64,000 bases of DNA from DASUKM01 sp036278735 (GCA_036278735.1 DASUKM010000001.1:1-64000), one strand, 5' to 3'. Positions 48,167 through 55,880 are shown, counted from the first letter of the stretch. Notes: generated by a model from the sequence alone, not told the origin. Numbers and translations: made by a program.

Positions 48167-48793
48167 ATGCGACGACTGCTCGTGCCCCTCACCGTCTCCG
48201 TGCTCCTGGCCACCGGGCTCCAGGCGCGGCAGGCGCCGCCGGCGAAGCCGGACCTGACGAAGATTCTTTCGGAGATCAAGGCGAAGGACACGGGCCAGCT
48301 CGCCGTCTCCGAAGAAGACGGGCGCTTCCTGCGGCTGCTCGTCGCGGCGACGCACCGCAAGCGGGTGCTCGAGATTGGCGGCGCGAGTGGCTACAGCGCG
48401 ATCTGGATGGCCCAGGGACTACGCGACACCGGCGGGCACCTGGTCACGATTGAATACGACCCCGTGCGTGCGAAGGAGCTGGCGGCCAACATCCAGCGCG
48501 CGGGCATGTCCGATATCGTGCAGCCGATTGCCGGCGACGCGTTCAAGCAGATCCCGAAGCTGTCGGGCACGTTCGATTTCGTCTTCCTCGACGCGTGGAA
48601 GCGCGACTACGAACGGTTCTTCAGCCTCGTCTATCCGCGGCTGGACAAGGGCGGTCTGTTCGTGGCCCACAACGTGGTGAACAAGCGCAGCGAGATGGGA
48701 AACTTTCTCGACGACATCGAACATCGCCCCTCGCTCTGGACGACGATTGTGTCGCCGTCCGGCGAAGGAATGTCGCTGTCGTACAAGAGGTGA
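48167..48793 (+). CDS. O-methyltransferase-like protein with signal peptide
   Basis: 208 residues. A class I O-methyltransferase fold of the COMT-like group: RVLEIGGASGYSAIWMAQGL (motif I, about 66-85), LVTIEYDP, GDAFKQIPKLSGTFDFVFLDAWKRD in parts (metal-site Asp) and GGLFVAHNVV. Oddly, the protein begins with a clear export signal (RRLLVPLTVSVLLATGLQARQAPP), which would take it to the periplasm where SAM is not expected. Either the signal is not cleaved and anchors it facing inward, or the fold has another role. It is preceded by a -10-like element 6 bp before the ATG. Confidence 0.82.
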   Translation: MRRLLVPLTVSVLLATGLQARQAPPAKPDLTKILSEIKAKDTGQLAVSEEDGRFLRLLVAATHRKRVLEIGGASGYSAIWMAQGLRDTGGHLVTIEYDPVRAKELAANIQRAGMSDIVQPIAGDAFKQIPKLSGTFDFVFLDAWKRDYERFFSLVYPRLDKGGLFVAHNVVNKRSEMGNFLDDIEHRPSLWTTIVSPSGEGMSLSYKR

Positions 48794-48832
48794 CGTGCAC
48801 CCGCCGGGGCCGGCGGGCGGCGTAGAACCGGG

Positions 48833-49078
48833 TTATTCTTCGACCGCGGCGGCCGCCACGGCCTTCTTCGGCGCCCGCTTCTTGCGCGGCTTGCCGGGAA
48901 CCCGGAGCCCCGCGGGCACCGGTTCGTCGCTGTGTTCGAGCTTCGACATGCTCGTCAGAAACTTCTTCACGCCGTGCTCGTCGAACTGGACGCGCGTGTA
49001 GGCGTCTTCCACGGCGACCACGGATCCCAGGCCGTAGGTTGGTTCGACGACCCGTGATCCGACCTCAAAGCGCTTCAT
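48833..49078 (-). CDS. Small Tudor/CarD-like domain protein
   Basis: 81 residues. The first 45 (KRFEVGSRVVEPTYGLGSVV...YTRVQFDEHGVKKFL) form an SH3/Tudor-like barrel, as at the N-terminus of CarD/TRCF or the C-terminus of UvrD, domains that contact RNA polymerase. The tail is basic and Ala-rich (GKPRKKRAPKKA). AGGAG is 6 bp upstream of ATG 49078. It converges on the methyltransferase gene and diverges from arginase. An RNA-polymerase- or nucleic-acid-associated role is inferred. Confidence 0.72.
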   Translation of the reverse strand: MKRFEVGSRVVEPTYGLGSVVAVEDAYTRVQFDEHGVKKFLTSMSKLEHSDEPVPAGLRVPGKPRKKRAPKKAVAAAAVEE

Positions 49079-49182
49079 CGACCGCTCCTTTACACGTGCG
49101 GACGGGTCTCGCCTCATACGGACGAGCCGAACGCCGCAACTTCTAGAATATCAGTGTTTTACCGTTCGCGTCAAACGCGCGG

Positions 49183-49188
49183 TACACT
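49183..49188 (+). promoter_or_regulatory. -10-like hexamer before arginase gene
   Basis: TACACT ends 5 bp before ATG 49194; no Shine-Dalgarno is possible. The upstream TTTACC (49158-49163) is a weak -35 with a 19-bp spacer. Confidence 0.45.
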
Positions 49189-49193
49189 TCAGC

Positions 49194-50102
49194 ATGCGTC
49201 CAGTCCATATCATTGGCGTCTCGCTCGATCTCGGCGGCAATCGGCGCGGGGTCGACATGGGTCCCTCCGCCTTCCGCATCGCCGGTCTCGGCGAGCGTCT
49301 CGCGGCGCTGGGGATCACCGTCGTCGACACCGGCGACCTGGTCGCCCCCATCCCCGAAACGAAATCGTTCGGCGATCCAAGCCGGAAGTACATCCGCGAG
49401 ATCGCGCGCGTGTGCGAGAAGCTGTACAAGACGTCGCTGGGCGTGCTCGAAAAGGGGGGGCTGCCGCTCGTGCTTGGAGGCGATCACTCCCTCGCGGCCG
49501 GGTCGGTGGCGGCGACGGCCGACTTCGTCCGCCGCGAGCAGCAGCCGCTCGGCCTCCTCTGGGTCGATGCGCACGGCGACATGAACACGCCCGCCAGCAC
49601 CACGAGCGGCAACGTGCACGGCATGCCGCTGGCCGCGCTGCTCGGGCCCGAGCCATCGGAGCTGTCGCGCATCGGCGGGTTCTCCCCGAAGGTGATGCCC
49701 GACCACACCGTGCTGATTGGGATTCGCAACCTCGACGATCGGGAGAAGGAGCGCATGCGCGAATCCGGCGTGCGCGTGTTCACGATGAAGGACATCGACC
49801 GCTCCGGCATCGCGGCGATCGTCGAGCAGGCGCTCGCGATCGCGGGCACCGGGACGGCCGGCGTCCACGTGTCGTTCGACCTCGACGTCTGCGACCCGAC
49901 GATCGCGCCGGGCGTCGGCACCCCCGTCAAAGGGGGGCTCGATTACCGCGAGGCGCACATGGTCATGGAAATGATCGCGGACTCGGGGCTGCTGCGGGCG
50001 CTCGATCTGGTGGAGGTGAATCCGGTCCTCGACGACCGCAACATCACCGCCGTGCTCGGGGCGGAGCTGGCCTCGTCGGCCCTCGGCCAGAAGATTATCT
50101 GA
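49194..50102 (+). CDS. rocF: Arginase
   Basis: 302-residue binuclear manganese ureohydrolase that cleaves arginine to ornithine and urea. Metal ligands are visible in GGDHSLA (about 95-101), WVDAHGDMNTP (about 123-133) and VSFDLDVCDP (about 226-235); HGMP and the N-terminal HIIGVSLDLGGNRRGVDMGP are arginase- rather than agmatinase-like. Length is typical (about 300). It stands alone, with its 3' end overlapping the convergent receiver gene by 8 bp. No urease or ornithine gene is near. Confidence 0.94.
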   Translation: MRPVHIIGVSLDLGGNRRGVDMGPSAFRIAGLGERLAALGITVVDTGDLVAPIPETKSFGDPSRKYIREIARVCEKLYKTSLGVLEKGGLPLVLGGDHSLAAGSVAATADFVRREQQPLGLLWVDAHGDMNTPASTTSGNVHGMPLAALLGPEPSELSRIGGFSPKVMPDHTVLIGIRNLDDREKERMRESGVRVFTMKDIDRSGIAAIVEQALAIAGTGTAGVHVSFDLDVCDPTIAPGVGTPVKGGLDYREAHMVMEMIADSGLLRALDLVEVNPVLDDRNITAVLGAELASSALGQKII

Positions 50103-50475
50103 CGGCGCGGCTCGCGCGGGGGACGGCGTCGACCATGCGGCGCAGCGTTTCGGCCAGCATCACGAGCGAGAACGGCTTCAGGATCAACCGCGTGTTCGCT
50201 CTCAGCCGCTCGAGGCCGCCGGATTCGTCGGGCACGGCCGAGAAGATGATCACGGGGGTCGGCGGCGGAATGGACAGGACGACGTCGCGGCCGCTGCCGC
50301 CGGGCAGCCGGAGATCGACGACGGCCGCATCGGGCCGGCGCTCGGCGATGGCGTCAAGCGCCTTGTCGGCCGCATCGACGCCGCGCACGTCGAACCCGTG
50401 AATCGTAAGGAACTTCTCGAGCGGCCCACGCACCGCCGGTTCATCCTCGACGACGAGCACGAAGGGTCGAATCAT
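50095..50475 (-). CDS. Single-domain response regulator (receiver only)
   Basis: 126 residues: VLVVEDEPAVRGPL gives the acidic pair, AVVDLRLPGGSG the phospho-acceptor Asp (about 52), IIFSAVPD the switch position and LILKPFSL the Lys. It appears competent for phosphorylation and has no output domain. ATG 50475 gives MIRPFVLVVEDE; ATG 50493 adds six residues. No adjacent kinase. Its stop overlaps the convergent arginase gene by 8 bp. Confidence 0.85.
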   Translation of the reverse strand: MIRPFVLVVEDEPAVRGPLEKFLTIHGFDVRGVDAADKALDAIAERRPDAAVVDLRLPGGSGRDVVLSIPPPTPVIIFSAVPDESGGLERLRANTRLILKPFSLVMLAETLRRMVDAVPRASRAVR

Positions 50476-50522
50476 GGCTCCCTCGACCGGCATATCGGCC
50501 GGTCGGGGAAATTTCTACACGG

Positions 50523-50777
50523 TTACCGCTTCTTGCGGCTCGTCTTCCGGCCGGAGGTCTTGCGGCCGCTCGTCTTCGAGCCGCTGCTCTTGCGGCTGCT
50601 GCTCTTCCGACCGCCGCGCGACTTCTTCGTTTCGCCGGCCTCGCTCCGCTGCTTGTTGACGGTCGCGGCGGCGATCCGTTCGGCCGCCTTCGTGCTCCGT
50701 CCTTCGCCCTTTTCGCTCTCCTTGATGTGTTCGTACTGACGCTTGCGTTTCGGACTCTTCACTCCGCGAGGTGGCAT
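50523..50777 (-). CDS. Small basic protein with Ser/Lys-rich repeats
   Basis: 84 residues. The N-terminal half (RKRQYEHIKESEKGEGRS, AAERIAAATVNKQRSEAGE) is a conserved motif commonly annotated as plasmid stabilisation protein-like; the C-terminal half is KTSGRKTSGRKTSRKKR-type repeats like histone H1 tails. It is likely a DNA- or RNA-binding protein. AGGAG is 8 bp before ATG 50777. Naming by that annotation is weak evidence of function. Confidence 0.75.
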   Translation of the reverse strand: MPPRGVKSPKRKRQYEHIKESEKGEGRSTKAAERIAAATVNKQRSEAGETKKSRGGRKSSSRKSSGSKTSGRKTSGRKTSRKKR

Positions 50778-50856
50778 GGCGATCGCTCCTGGTGGACCGC
50801 GACGCCCGGTTGCGCGCGGCCGACGCGCGGAGGGAGAGCAAGAACCGTGCTCGTGC

Positions 50857-50862
50857 TACGAT
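50857..50862 (+). promoter_or_regulatory. -10-like hexamer of tRNA-Lys
   Basis: TACGAT ends 13 bp before the tRNA 5' end, a suitable distance for a short tRNA leader. No good -35 is visible. Confidence 0.4.
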
Positions 50863-50875
50863 CGACGGGCCGCGA

Positions 50876-50947
50876 GACCCGGTAGCTCAGTGGTAGAGCA
50901 TGTGACTTTTAATCACAGGGTCGTGGGTTCGATCCCCACCCGGGTCA
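50876..50947 (+). tRNA. tRNA-Lys (TTT)
   Basis: Full cloverleaf: acceptor GACCCGG/CCGGGTC, D arm AGCTCAGTGGTAGAGC, anticodon stem TGTGA/TCACA with loop CTTTTAA (anticodon TTT), T arm GTGGG-TTCGATC-CCCAC, discriminator A. The 3' CCA is not encoded (CTT follows). It is a substrate type for MnmA. Confidence 0.95.
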
Positions 50948-51001
50948 CTTCCTGCACGCGTCCTGCCGCGTGTTGGTACCCTCCCGCGTGAACCGTGTGG
51001 G

Positions 51002-51460
51002 TCAGCCCTTTACGGGCCGACTGCCCTTGATGGCTCCCGCTTCGACCAGCGTGTGCTCGGTCCGATACAATCCCCCGACGATCGCGCCGTAGACGAAGTG
51101 CAGGAAAAAGAGCAAGGCGATCCCCTCGCCGCTCAGCGTGTCCCAGAACTTGCCCGGCCCCCCCGCGATATTGGACCAGACGAAGCCGGCGAGCACCGAG
51201 TGGATGGCGCCAAAGAGCAGCCCGGCCCCGACGCCCGCCTGATTGAGGATGAATTCGAACCCGAAGGCATAGATCTGGGCGAGCAGGCCGCCGATGATCA
51301 GATAAGCGATCCAGCCGGCCAGCCAGCTGTGCGCGCCGAACACGGCGGCCAGCGGCGTCTCGAGCTCGAGGTGCGTCCCCGTGGCGCGCAGCAGCATCAT
51401 CAACAGAGTCATCACCAGCGCGCCGACCACGCCCGCGGCAAACGCACGTCCGACGTTCAT
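51002..51460 (-). CDS. Small integral membrane protein, paralogous to the one at 52673
   Basis: 152 residues, four predicted helices: FAAGVVGALVMTLLMML, WIAYLIIGGLLAQIYAFGFEF, GAGLLFGAIHSVLAGFVW and GIALLFFLHFVYGAIVGGLY. The pattern of N-terminal start (MNVGRAFAAGVVGALVMTLLM), H-x-x-Y-G-A-I and a C-terminal LY matches the protein at 52673 (MNFGGILLAGFAATILLTTIM...HVIYGAILGALY). Family not recognised with confidence (DUF6789-like is a guess). It lies leftward of a 38-residue small membrane protein and lgt on the other strand. Confidence 0.75.
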   Translation of the reverse strand: MNVGRAFAAGVVGALVMTLLMMLLRATGTHLELETPLAAVFGAHSWLAGWIAYLIIGGLLAQIYAFGFEFILNQAGVGAGLLFGAIHSVLAGFVWSNIAGGPGKFWDTLSGEGIALLFFLHFVYGAIVGGLYRTEHTLVEAGAIKGSRPVKG

Positions 51461-51603
51461 CGATACACCTCCTGTCGTGTTCCGTATCCTCGTGGGGTCT
51501 TCCCCGCGTCCTCTTCAGCATAGACCAGCAGCTCGAGCGAGGACGAACTTCTTCCCGACCGCACACGCGACAGTTCTTGCAGTACAGCTGGATGGGGGTA
51601 TCC

Positions 51604-51720
51604 ATGCTGAAGTCTGCATCGTCGTGGCTGGCCTTCTGGATCACGCTGGTGCTCGTGCTCGGCGCCGGCTTTCTCGTCTTCCTGACGTACTTCATCGTGA
51701 CGCCGCACGGCTGGCAGTAG
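51604..51720 (+). CDS. 38-residue single-span membrane protein
   Basis: MLKSASSSWLAFWITLVLVL then GAGFLVFLTYFIVTPHGWQ: a single long hydrophobic helix (about 8-33) with a short polar N-terminus and aromatic C-terminus. A G-rich stretch (GGATGGGGG) about 5 bp before ATG 51604 can serve as ribosome binding site. It lies 45 bp upstream of lgt on the same strand. Its length is near noise, but base composition, RBS and helix suggest it is real. Confidence 0.5.
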   Translation: MLKSASSWLAFWITLVLVLGAGFLVFLTYFIVTPHGWQ

Positions 51721-51730
51721 CGAGGCGCTT

Positions 51731-51749
51731 GCGCCGCGGGCCGCGGCGC
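51731..51749. repeat. GC-rich 19-bp palindrome before lgt
   Basis: GCGCCGCGG-G-CCGCGGCGC: 9-bp perfect arms around one base, between the 38-residue ORF and lgt. It may reduce read-through or protect mRNA ends. Confidence 0.55.
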
Positions 51750-51765
51750 GAGAGGATGGGCCGCT

Positions 51766-52509
51766 ATGGTTCCCGTCCTCTTCCATCTCGGCTCGATTGA
51801 CATCACCAGTTTCGGCGTCATGGTCGCGCTGGGCGCGCTGGTGGGGCTCTGGGTGTTCCAGCGCGAACTGCGCCGGGCGCGGCTGCCCGACGCCGCCGTC
51901 GATGCCGCGATTGTCGGCCTGTTCGGCGGCCTCGTCGGGGCAAAGCTGCTGTTCGTCGCCGAACATGCCGCCGAAACACCGTGGCTGTCGCTGCTGCTCG
52001 ATCGCGGCGGGATGAGCTGGTTCGGCGGCTTCGCCGGCGGGATTCTCGCCGGCCTGGCCTTCATCGCGGTGAAGGGGTGGCCGATCGTGCCGGTGATTGC
52101 CGCCGCGACGCCCGCGCTCGCGATCGGCCAGCTGCTGGGGCGCATCGGCTGCTTCCTGGTCGGCGACGACTACGGCCGGCCGACCAGCCTGCCCTGGGGC
52201 GTTGCCTTTCCGAAAGGACTGCCCCCGACCACGCAGCGCGTCCACCCGACGCAGCTCTACGAAGCCGTGTTTCTCGGGGTCCTGACCTGGTTGTTGATCC
52301 GCTGGCGCCGGCGCGGCGCGAGCGATCGGATGGTCCTCGGCGCCTATTTCCTGCTGGCCGGCGGGTTCAGGTTCCTGCTGGAATTTATTCGCGTGAATAC
52401 GCGCGTGCTCGGACCGTTCACCGTCGCGCAGCTCTGTTCGGCAGGAGTCGTCGTGCTCGGCGTCGTGCTGCTGGCCAGGCCGCGCCGGGCTCACGCGCGC
52501 GTCGCGTGA
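51766..52509 (+). CDS. lgt: Prolipoprotein diacylglyceryl transferase
   Basis: 247-residue inner-membrane enzyme that transfers diacylglycerol from phosphatidylglycerol to the lipobox cysteine. Seven hydrophobic helices, the SWFGGFAGGI region and the Lgt signature GRIGCFLVGDDYGRPTSLPWG (in parts; GRIG..GRP core about 126-140), then HPTQLYEAV with the catalytic His-Gln-Tyr-Glu set, identify it. AGAGGA precedes ATG 51766. It would process the lipoprotein predicted at 16349. Phosphatidylglycerol substrate comes from the PgsA pathway. Confidence 0.94.
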   Translation: MVPVLFHLGSIDITSFGVMVALGALVGLWVFQRELRRARLPDAAVDAAIVGLFGGLVGAKLLFVAEHAAETPWLSLLLDRGGMSWFGGFAGGILAGLAFIAVKGWPIVPVIAAATPALAIGQLLGRIGCFLVGDDYGRPTSLPWGVAFPKGLPPTTQRVHPTQLYEAVFLGVLTWLLIRWRRRGASDRMVLGAYFLLAGGFRFLLEFIRVNTRVLGPFTVAQLCSAGVVVLGVVLLARPRRAHARVA

Positions 52510-52512
52510 GGG

Positions 52513-52668
52513 ATCCGGGTCGTTCCGGGTTCCGGGTTCAGGGTTCCGAGTTGGGTTCGGGGTTCGGGGTTCCGCGTCGGGTTCGGGTTCCGCCCTCCGC
52601 CCTCCGCCTTCCGCCCCCCGCCCTCCGCCTTCCGCCTTCCGCCCTCCGCCTTCCGCCCTCCGCCCCCG
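52513..52668. repeat. Composite heptamer array: GGGTTCC family joined to CCGCCCT family
   Basis: 52513-52589 is GGGTTCC/GGGTTCG/GGGTTCA units, the complement core of the array at 38735. 52590-52668 is about 11 CCGCCCT/CCGCCTT units, the family at 32079, 42069 and 48117. It lies between convergent lgt and the membrane protein gene. Confidence 0.88.
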
Positions 52669-52672
52669 CGTT

Positions 52673-53146
52673 TTACGGTTTGTACAGCGCGCCCAGGATG
52701 GCGCCGTAGATCACGTGCGCGATCAGCGTGCTCACGGGGGTGCCGCGTCCGTAGTGCAGCGCGAGGAAACCGGGGGGCTGCAGGAGCCGATTCGGCGTCG
52801 GGCCGTAGTACTCGCTGACCATGTGGGGATGAATGCCCGGCAGGATCAGCATCCCGATCGTGAGCAGGAAGAAGCCGTGCACCAGCCCCATGGCGGCGCC
52901 GAGCAGCGTGTTGGCCCAGCCAAGCTCGTGGAAGATGGCGCCGTACAACAGCGCGAAGACCATGCCGTTGACGAAGTGCGCGGCGACGCCGAACACCATC
53001 GCGCGATCGCGCCCCGGCGTGAAGATCGTGCCGAGCAGGAACGGCATGCTCATGCGCGTGAAGCCGAGCCCCTGGCTCGCCGACATGATCGTGGTCAACA
53101 GGATCGTGGCGGCGAAGCCCGCCAGCAGAATGCCGCCGAAGTTCAT
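52673..53146 (-). CDS. Small integral membrane protein, paralogous to the one at 51002
   Basis: 157 residues with about five helices: ILLAGFAATILLTTIM, VFGVAAHFVNGMVFALLYGAIF, ANTLLGAAMGLVHGFFLLTIGMLIL and a C-terminal LIAHVIYGAILGALY. The loop MVSEYYGPTPNRLLQPPGF is conserved-looking and faces the membrane surface. GGGGAG is 5 bp before ATG 53146, which overlaps the GH15 stop by 4 bp. No family is recognised with certainty. Shared layout with 51002-51460 suggests duplication. Confidence 0.77.
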   Translation of the reverse strand: MNFGGILLAGFAATILLTTIMSASQGLGFTRMSMPFLLGTIFTPGRDRAMVFGVAAHFVNGMVFALLYGAIFHELGWANTLLGAAMGLVHGFFLLTIGMLILPGIHPHMVSEYYGPTPNRLLQPPGFLALHYGRGTPVSTLIAHVIYGAILGALYKP

Positions 53147-54984
53147 ATCTTCTCCCCGCCTCCAGCCGGCTGCTCCTGCGGCCGGCCCGAACACCGCGCG
53201 AGCGTGAGCCCGGCGCTGATCAGTCCCACGTGCGTGAACGCCTGGGGAAAGTTGCCGAGCGCCAGGCCGCTGGCCGGGTCGACTTCCTCGGCGAACAGGC
53301 CGAGATCGTTCGCGTACCCGAGCAGCGCCTCGAAGCGCTCCCTGGCCTCGTCGACGCGTCCCTCGAGCGCGCAGGCCTCCACGCCCCAGAAGCCGCAGAT
53401 GCCGAACGTCCCCTCCCCGCCCGGCAGCCCGTCGTCGGCGCGATAGCGGTACAGGAGCGGTCCGTGGCCGAGATGCGCGTCGACCGCGCGTCGCGTGCCC
53501 TTCATCCGCTCGCTGTGGGGATCCGCGAAGCCGACGAACGACAACCGCAGCAGGCTCGCGTCGAGATGACGATCCTCGTACGAGGCGACGTAGGTGTTGA
53601 GGCGATCGTCCCACGCCTGCGTTTCCACCTGCTCGCGGATGGCGTCGCGCTCGCGACGAAAGCGCTCGAACGGACACCGGAGATGGCCGTCCTGGTGGAG
53701 CTTCAACAAGCGATCCAGCGCGACCCAGCACATCACCTTCGAGTGCGTGTTCTGACGCTTGCCGCCGCGGGGCTCCCAGATGCCCTCGTCGGCGTCGCGC
53801 CAGACCTGGCACACCGTTTCTCCGAGGCCGCGCAGCAGCCGTCCGGTACCGCGATCGATCCGGCCGCCGCGGATCACGTACTCGTGGACGGCGCCGATCA
53901 CCTCGCCGTAGACGTCGAGCTGCACCTGGTGCGTCGCGCCGTTGCCAACACGGACCGGCCTGGACCCGCGATAGCCCTCGAGGTGGTCGAGATGCCGCTC
54001 CGGCATCTCGGTGCCGCCGAACACGTTGTACAGGATCTGCAGCTTGGGACGCGTCAGCCGCGTGGCGTGCAGCAGCCACGAGAGGAACGCCTCCCCTTCC
54101 ACGGTGAACCCGAGATCCAGCAGCGATCGCAGCGTGAGCGACGCGTCCCGCAGCCAGCAGTACCGATAGTCCCAGTTGCGCACCCCGCCGATTTCTTCGG
54201 GCAGCGACGTCGTCGGGGCGGCGATGACGGCGCCGGACGGCGCGTAGGTCAACAGCTTGAGCGCGAGCGCGCTGCGGAGGATGGCGTCGCGATAATGCCA
54301 GTCGTACGTGAACTGACTCGCCCATTGCTGCCACCACAGCACCGAGCCGTCGATCTGCCGGTGCGCGTTGTCCCCCTCGGCCGGCATGACGGCCGGCCAG
54401 CCGTGCGAGAACGACCAGCCGAACAACAGACGCTCGCCGGCGCGAACCGCGCGGCGTCCCGTCGCCTTGCGCTGGTCGGCGGCGATCGTCAGCGGCACGT
54501 CGCTGTGGAGCAGCAAGACGACGAGCCCCTGCTCCGCGATCAGCGTGTCGTGCGGATGCGGACGCAGGGTCACCGGCAGCCGGCCGTAGTCGAGCCGCGG
54601 CTCGTACCGGACCTCGATCTCGACTTCCCCCTCGATCCCTTCGACGCGGCGGAGGATCTCGTGCTCCGGCCACAGCTCGCGCCCCTTCGTCTCCTCGTCG
54701 GCCACCGGCATGACGTCGATCAGCCGGACGACGCCCGAGGGGGTATGAAACGTCGTCTCGAGCACGTTGCTCGCTTCGACGTAGCGGCGCGTCACCCTGT
54801 AGTCGCCGGTTGGTCCGACCCGGAAGCAGCCGCCCTGCCGGAGGTCGAGCAGGGCCGCGAAGATAGAAGGGCTGTCGAACCGGGGCAGACAGAGCCAGTC
54901 GATGGATCCGTCGCGGGAGACCAGCGCGGCGGAACGGCAGTCGCCGATGATGCCGTAGTCGCCGATTGACAGATAGCCGGCCAT
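53143..54984 (-). CDS. GH15 glucoamylase/trehalase-like glycosidase
   Basis: 613 residues without signal peptide, so cytoplasmic. The N-terminal super-beta-sandwich (YLSIGDYGIIGDCRSAALVS, WLCLPRFDSPSIF) is followed from about 230 by an (alpha/alpha)6 barrel with GVRNWDYRYCWLRDASLT, the catalytic Glu in DEGIWEPRG and a second in GLFAEEVDP. This matches bacterial GH15 enzymes that hydrolyse alpha-glucans or trehalose. Overlapping stop/start couples it to the membrane protein gene. It could degrade the glucan made by GlgA (inference). Confidence 0.9.
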   Translation of the reverse strand: MAGYLSIGDYGIIGDCRSAALVSRDGSIDWLCLPRFDSPSIFAALLDLRQGGCFRVGPTGDYRVTRRYVEASNVLETTFHTPSGVVRLIDVMPVADEETKGRELWPEHEILRRVEGIEGEVEIEVRYEPRLDYGRLPVTLRPHPHDTLIAEQGLVVLLLHSDVPLTIAADQRKATGRRAVRAGERLLFGWSFSHGWPAVMPAEGDNAHRQIDGSVLWWQQWASQFTYDWHYRDAILRSALALKLLTYAPSGAVIAAPTTSLPEEIGGVRNWDYRYCWLRDASLTLRSLLDLGFTVEGEAFLSWLLHATRLTRPKLQILYNVFGGTEMPERHLDHLEGYRGSRPVRVGNGATHQVQLDVYGEVIGAVHEYVIRGGRIDRGTGRLLRGLGETVCQVWRDADEGIWEPRGGKRQNTHSKVMCWVALDRLLKLHQDGHLRCPFERFRRERDAIREQVETQAWDDRLNTYVASYEDRHLDASLLRLSFVGFADPHSERMKGTRRAVDAHLGHGPLLYRYRADDGLPGGEGTFGICGFWGVEACALEGRVDEARERFEALLGYANDLGLFAEEVDPASGLALGNFPQAFTHVGLISAGLTLARCSGRPQEQPAGGGEKI

Positions 54985-55018
54985 CAGCGCAGCGGAGCGG
55001 ACGGGGAGGGCACGCCGA

Positions 55019-55474
55019 TCAAGCGACCGGCGAGAGAGGTGCCGGCGCGGGGGCTTCGCGGGCGGTCATCAGAATGCCGTAGCGGATCGCGCCATCCGCC
55101 GTCCGGATGGGCGCGACGTCGAAGGGCTGCCGCCCGGGATCGGCGGCGCACACGAATCGCAGGGGGACACCCGCGAGCGCATCCCGGCACCGCTGCTCGA
55201 TTTCCGATCGGAGCGGCGGCGGAAACAGATCGGCGACGGAGCGCACGCGCGCACCGTGCCCGTGGACGGCGAGCTGCCGATCGAACACGAGCCCGTCGCG
55301 CGGAGAGCCTCCACCGAACCAGCTCGCCCCGGCGTAGAGCAGGCCGCCGATGACGGCCGCGCTGGCGCCAATCCCCAGCGCCGAGCGGCCAAGCGCCGAC
55401 ACCAGGCCGGCAAAGACCAGCACCAGCCCGAACGACAACAGAACGGTCGACACGACGCGGTGCATCAGTGGCAT
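55019..55474 (-). CDS. Two-helix membrane protein, function unknown
   Basis: 151 residues. Two hydrophobic helices at the N-terminus (VVSTVLLSFGLVLVFAGLVSAL and LGIGASAAVIGGLLYAGASWF) are followed by a soluble domain of about 95 residues containing RSVADLFPPPLRSEIEQRC and a beta-rich end. No family is recognised. Starts at 55474, 55465 and further upstream are possible; 55474 gives MPLMHRVV. It lies 34 bp upstream of the GH15 gene and diverges from the zinc-ribbon protein. Confidence 0.62.
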   Translation of the reverse strand: MPLMHRVVSTVLLSFGLVLVFAGLVSALGRSALGIGASAAVIGGLLYAGASWFGGGSPRDGLVFDRQLAVHGHGARVRSVADLFPPPLRSEIEQRCRDALAGVPLRFVCAADPGRQPFDVAPIRTADGAIRYGILMTAREAPAPAPLSPVA

Positions 55475-55599
55475 GCAGATCGTTGCCATCATACGCAAGA
55501 CCCGCCGAATCCTATCTCAACCATAGCGATTCCGCTTGGGAGGCCCGGGAACGCTGTGCTAGGCTAACCGCGCACCGGCTCCCCTCCGATACTCCAGGC

Positions 55600-55830
55600 A
55601 TGTCCACCTGTCCGCGCTGCAAGGGTCACCTTACAGACGGGCACCGCTGTCCCCGGCGCCCGACCCTGGTGGCCATCGAGATGCTGTTGTGGGCGATGGG
55701 AGGCGGCGTGGCCGCCCTGTTGCTCGTCGCGGCCTTCGATCCGCGCGGGCAGCTCGCGAATCTGGACTCGGTGAGTTTTGCGGCCGGCGCCGTGCTGGCC
55801 GTCGGCGTCAATCGCGCACTGCGCCCGTGA
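55600..55830 (+). CDS. Small zinc-ribbon membrane protein
   Basis: 76 residues: a C-P-x-C...H-x-C-P N-terminus (CPRCKGHLTDGHRCPRR) forms a likely zinc knuckle, followed by two hydrophobic helices (EMLLWAMGGGVAALLLVAAF and a second ending AVLAVGVNRAL). TTGGGA-18-TAGGCT (55536-55565) is a possible promoter. Function unknown. Its stop touches a GTG that opens an extended frame of the next gene. Confidence 0.62.
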   Translation: MSTCPRCKGHLTDGHRCPRRPTLVAIEMLLWAMGGGVAALLLVAAFDPRGQLANLDSVSFAAGAVLAVGVNRALRP

Positions 55831-55880
55831 CGGCAGCATTCTTGCTGTTCCGCGCGGTGTTGCGCGAGGGGAACCGCGAT

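Noticed and set aside
49315..49930. Minus-strand frames opposite arginase
   Set aside because: They are shadows of a clear arginase with all metal motifs.
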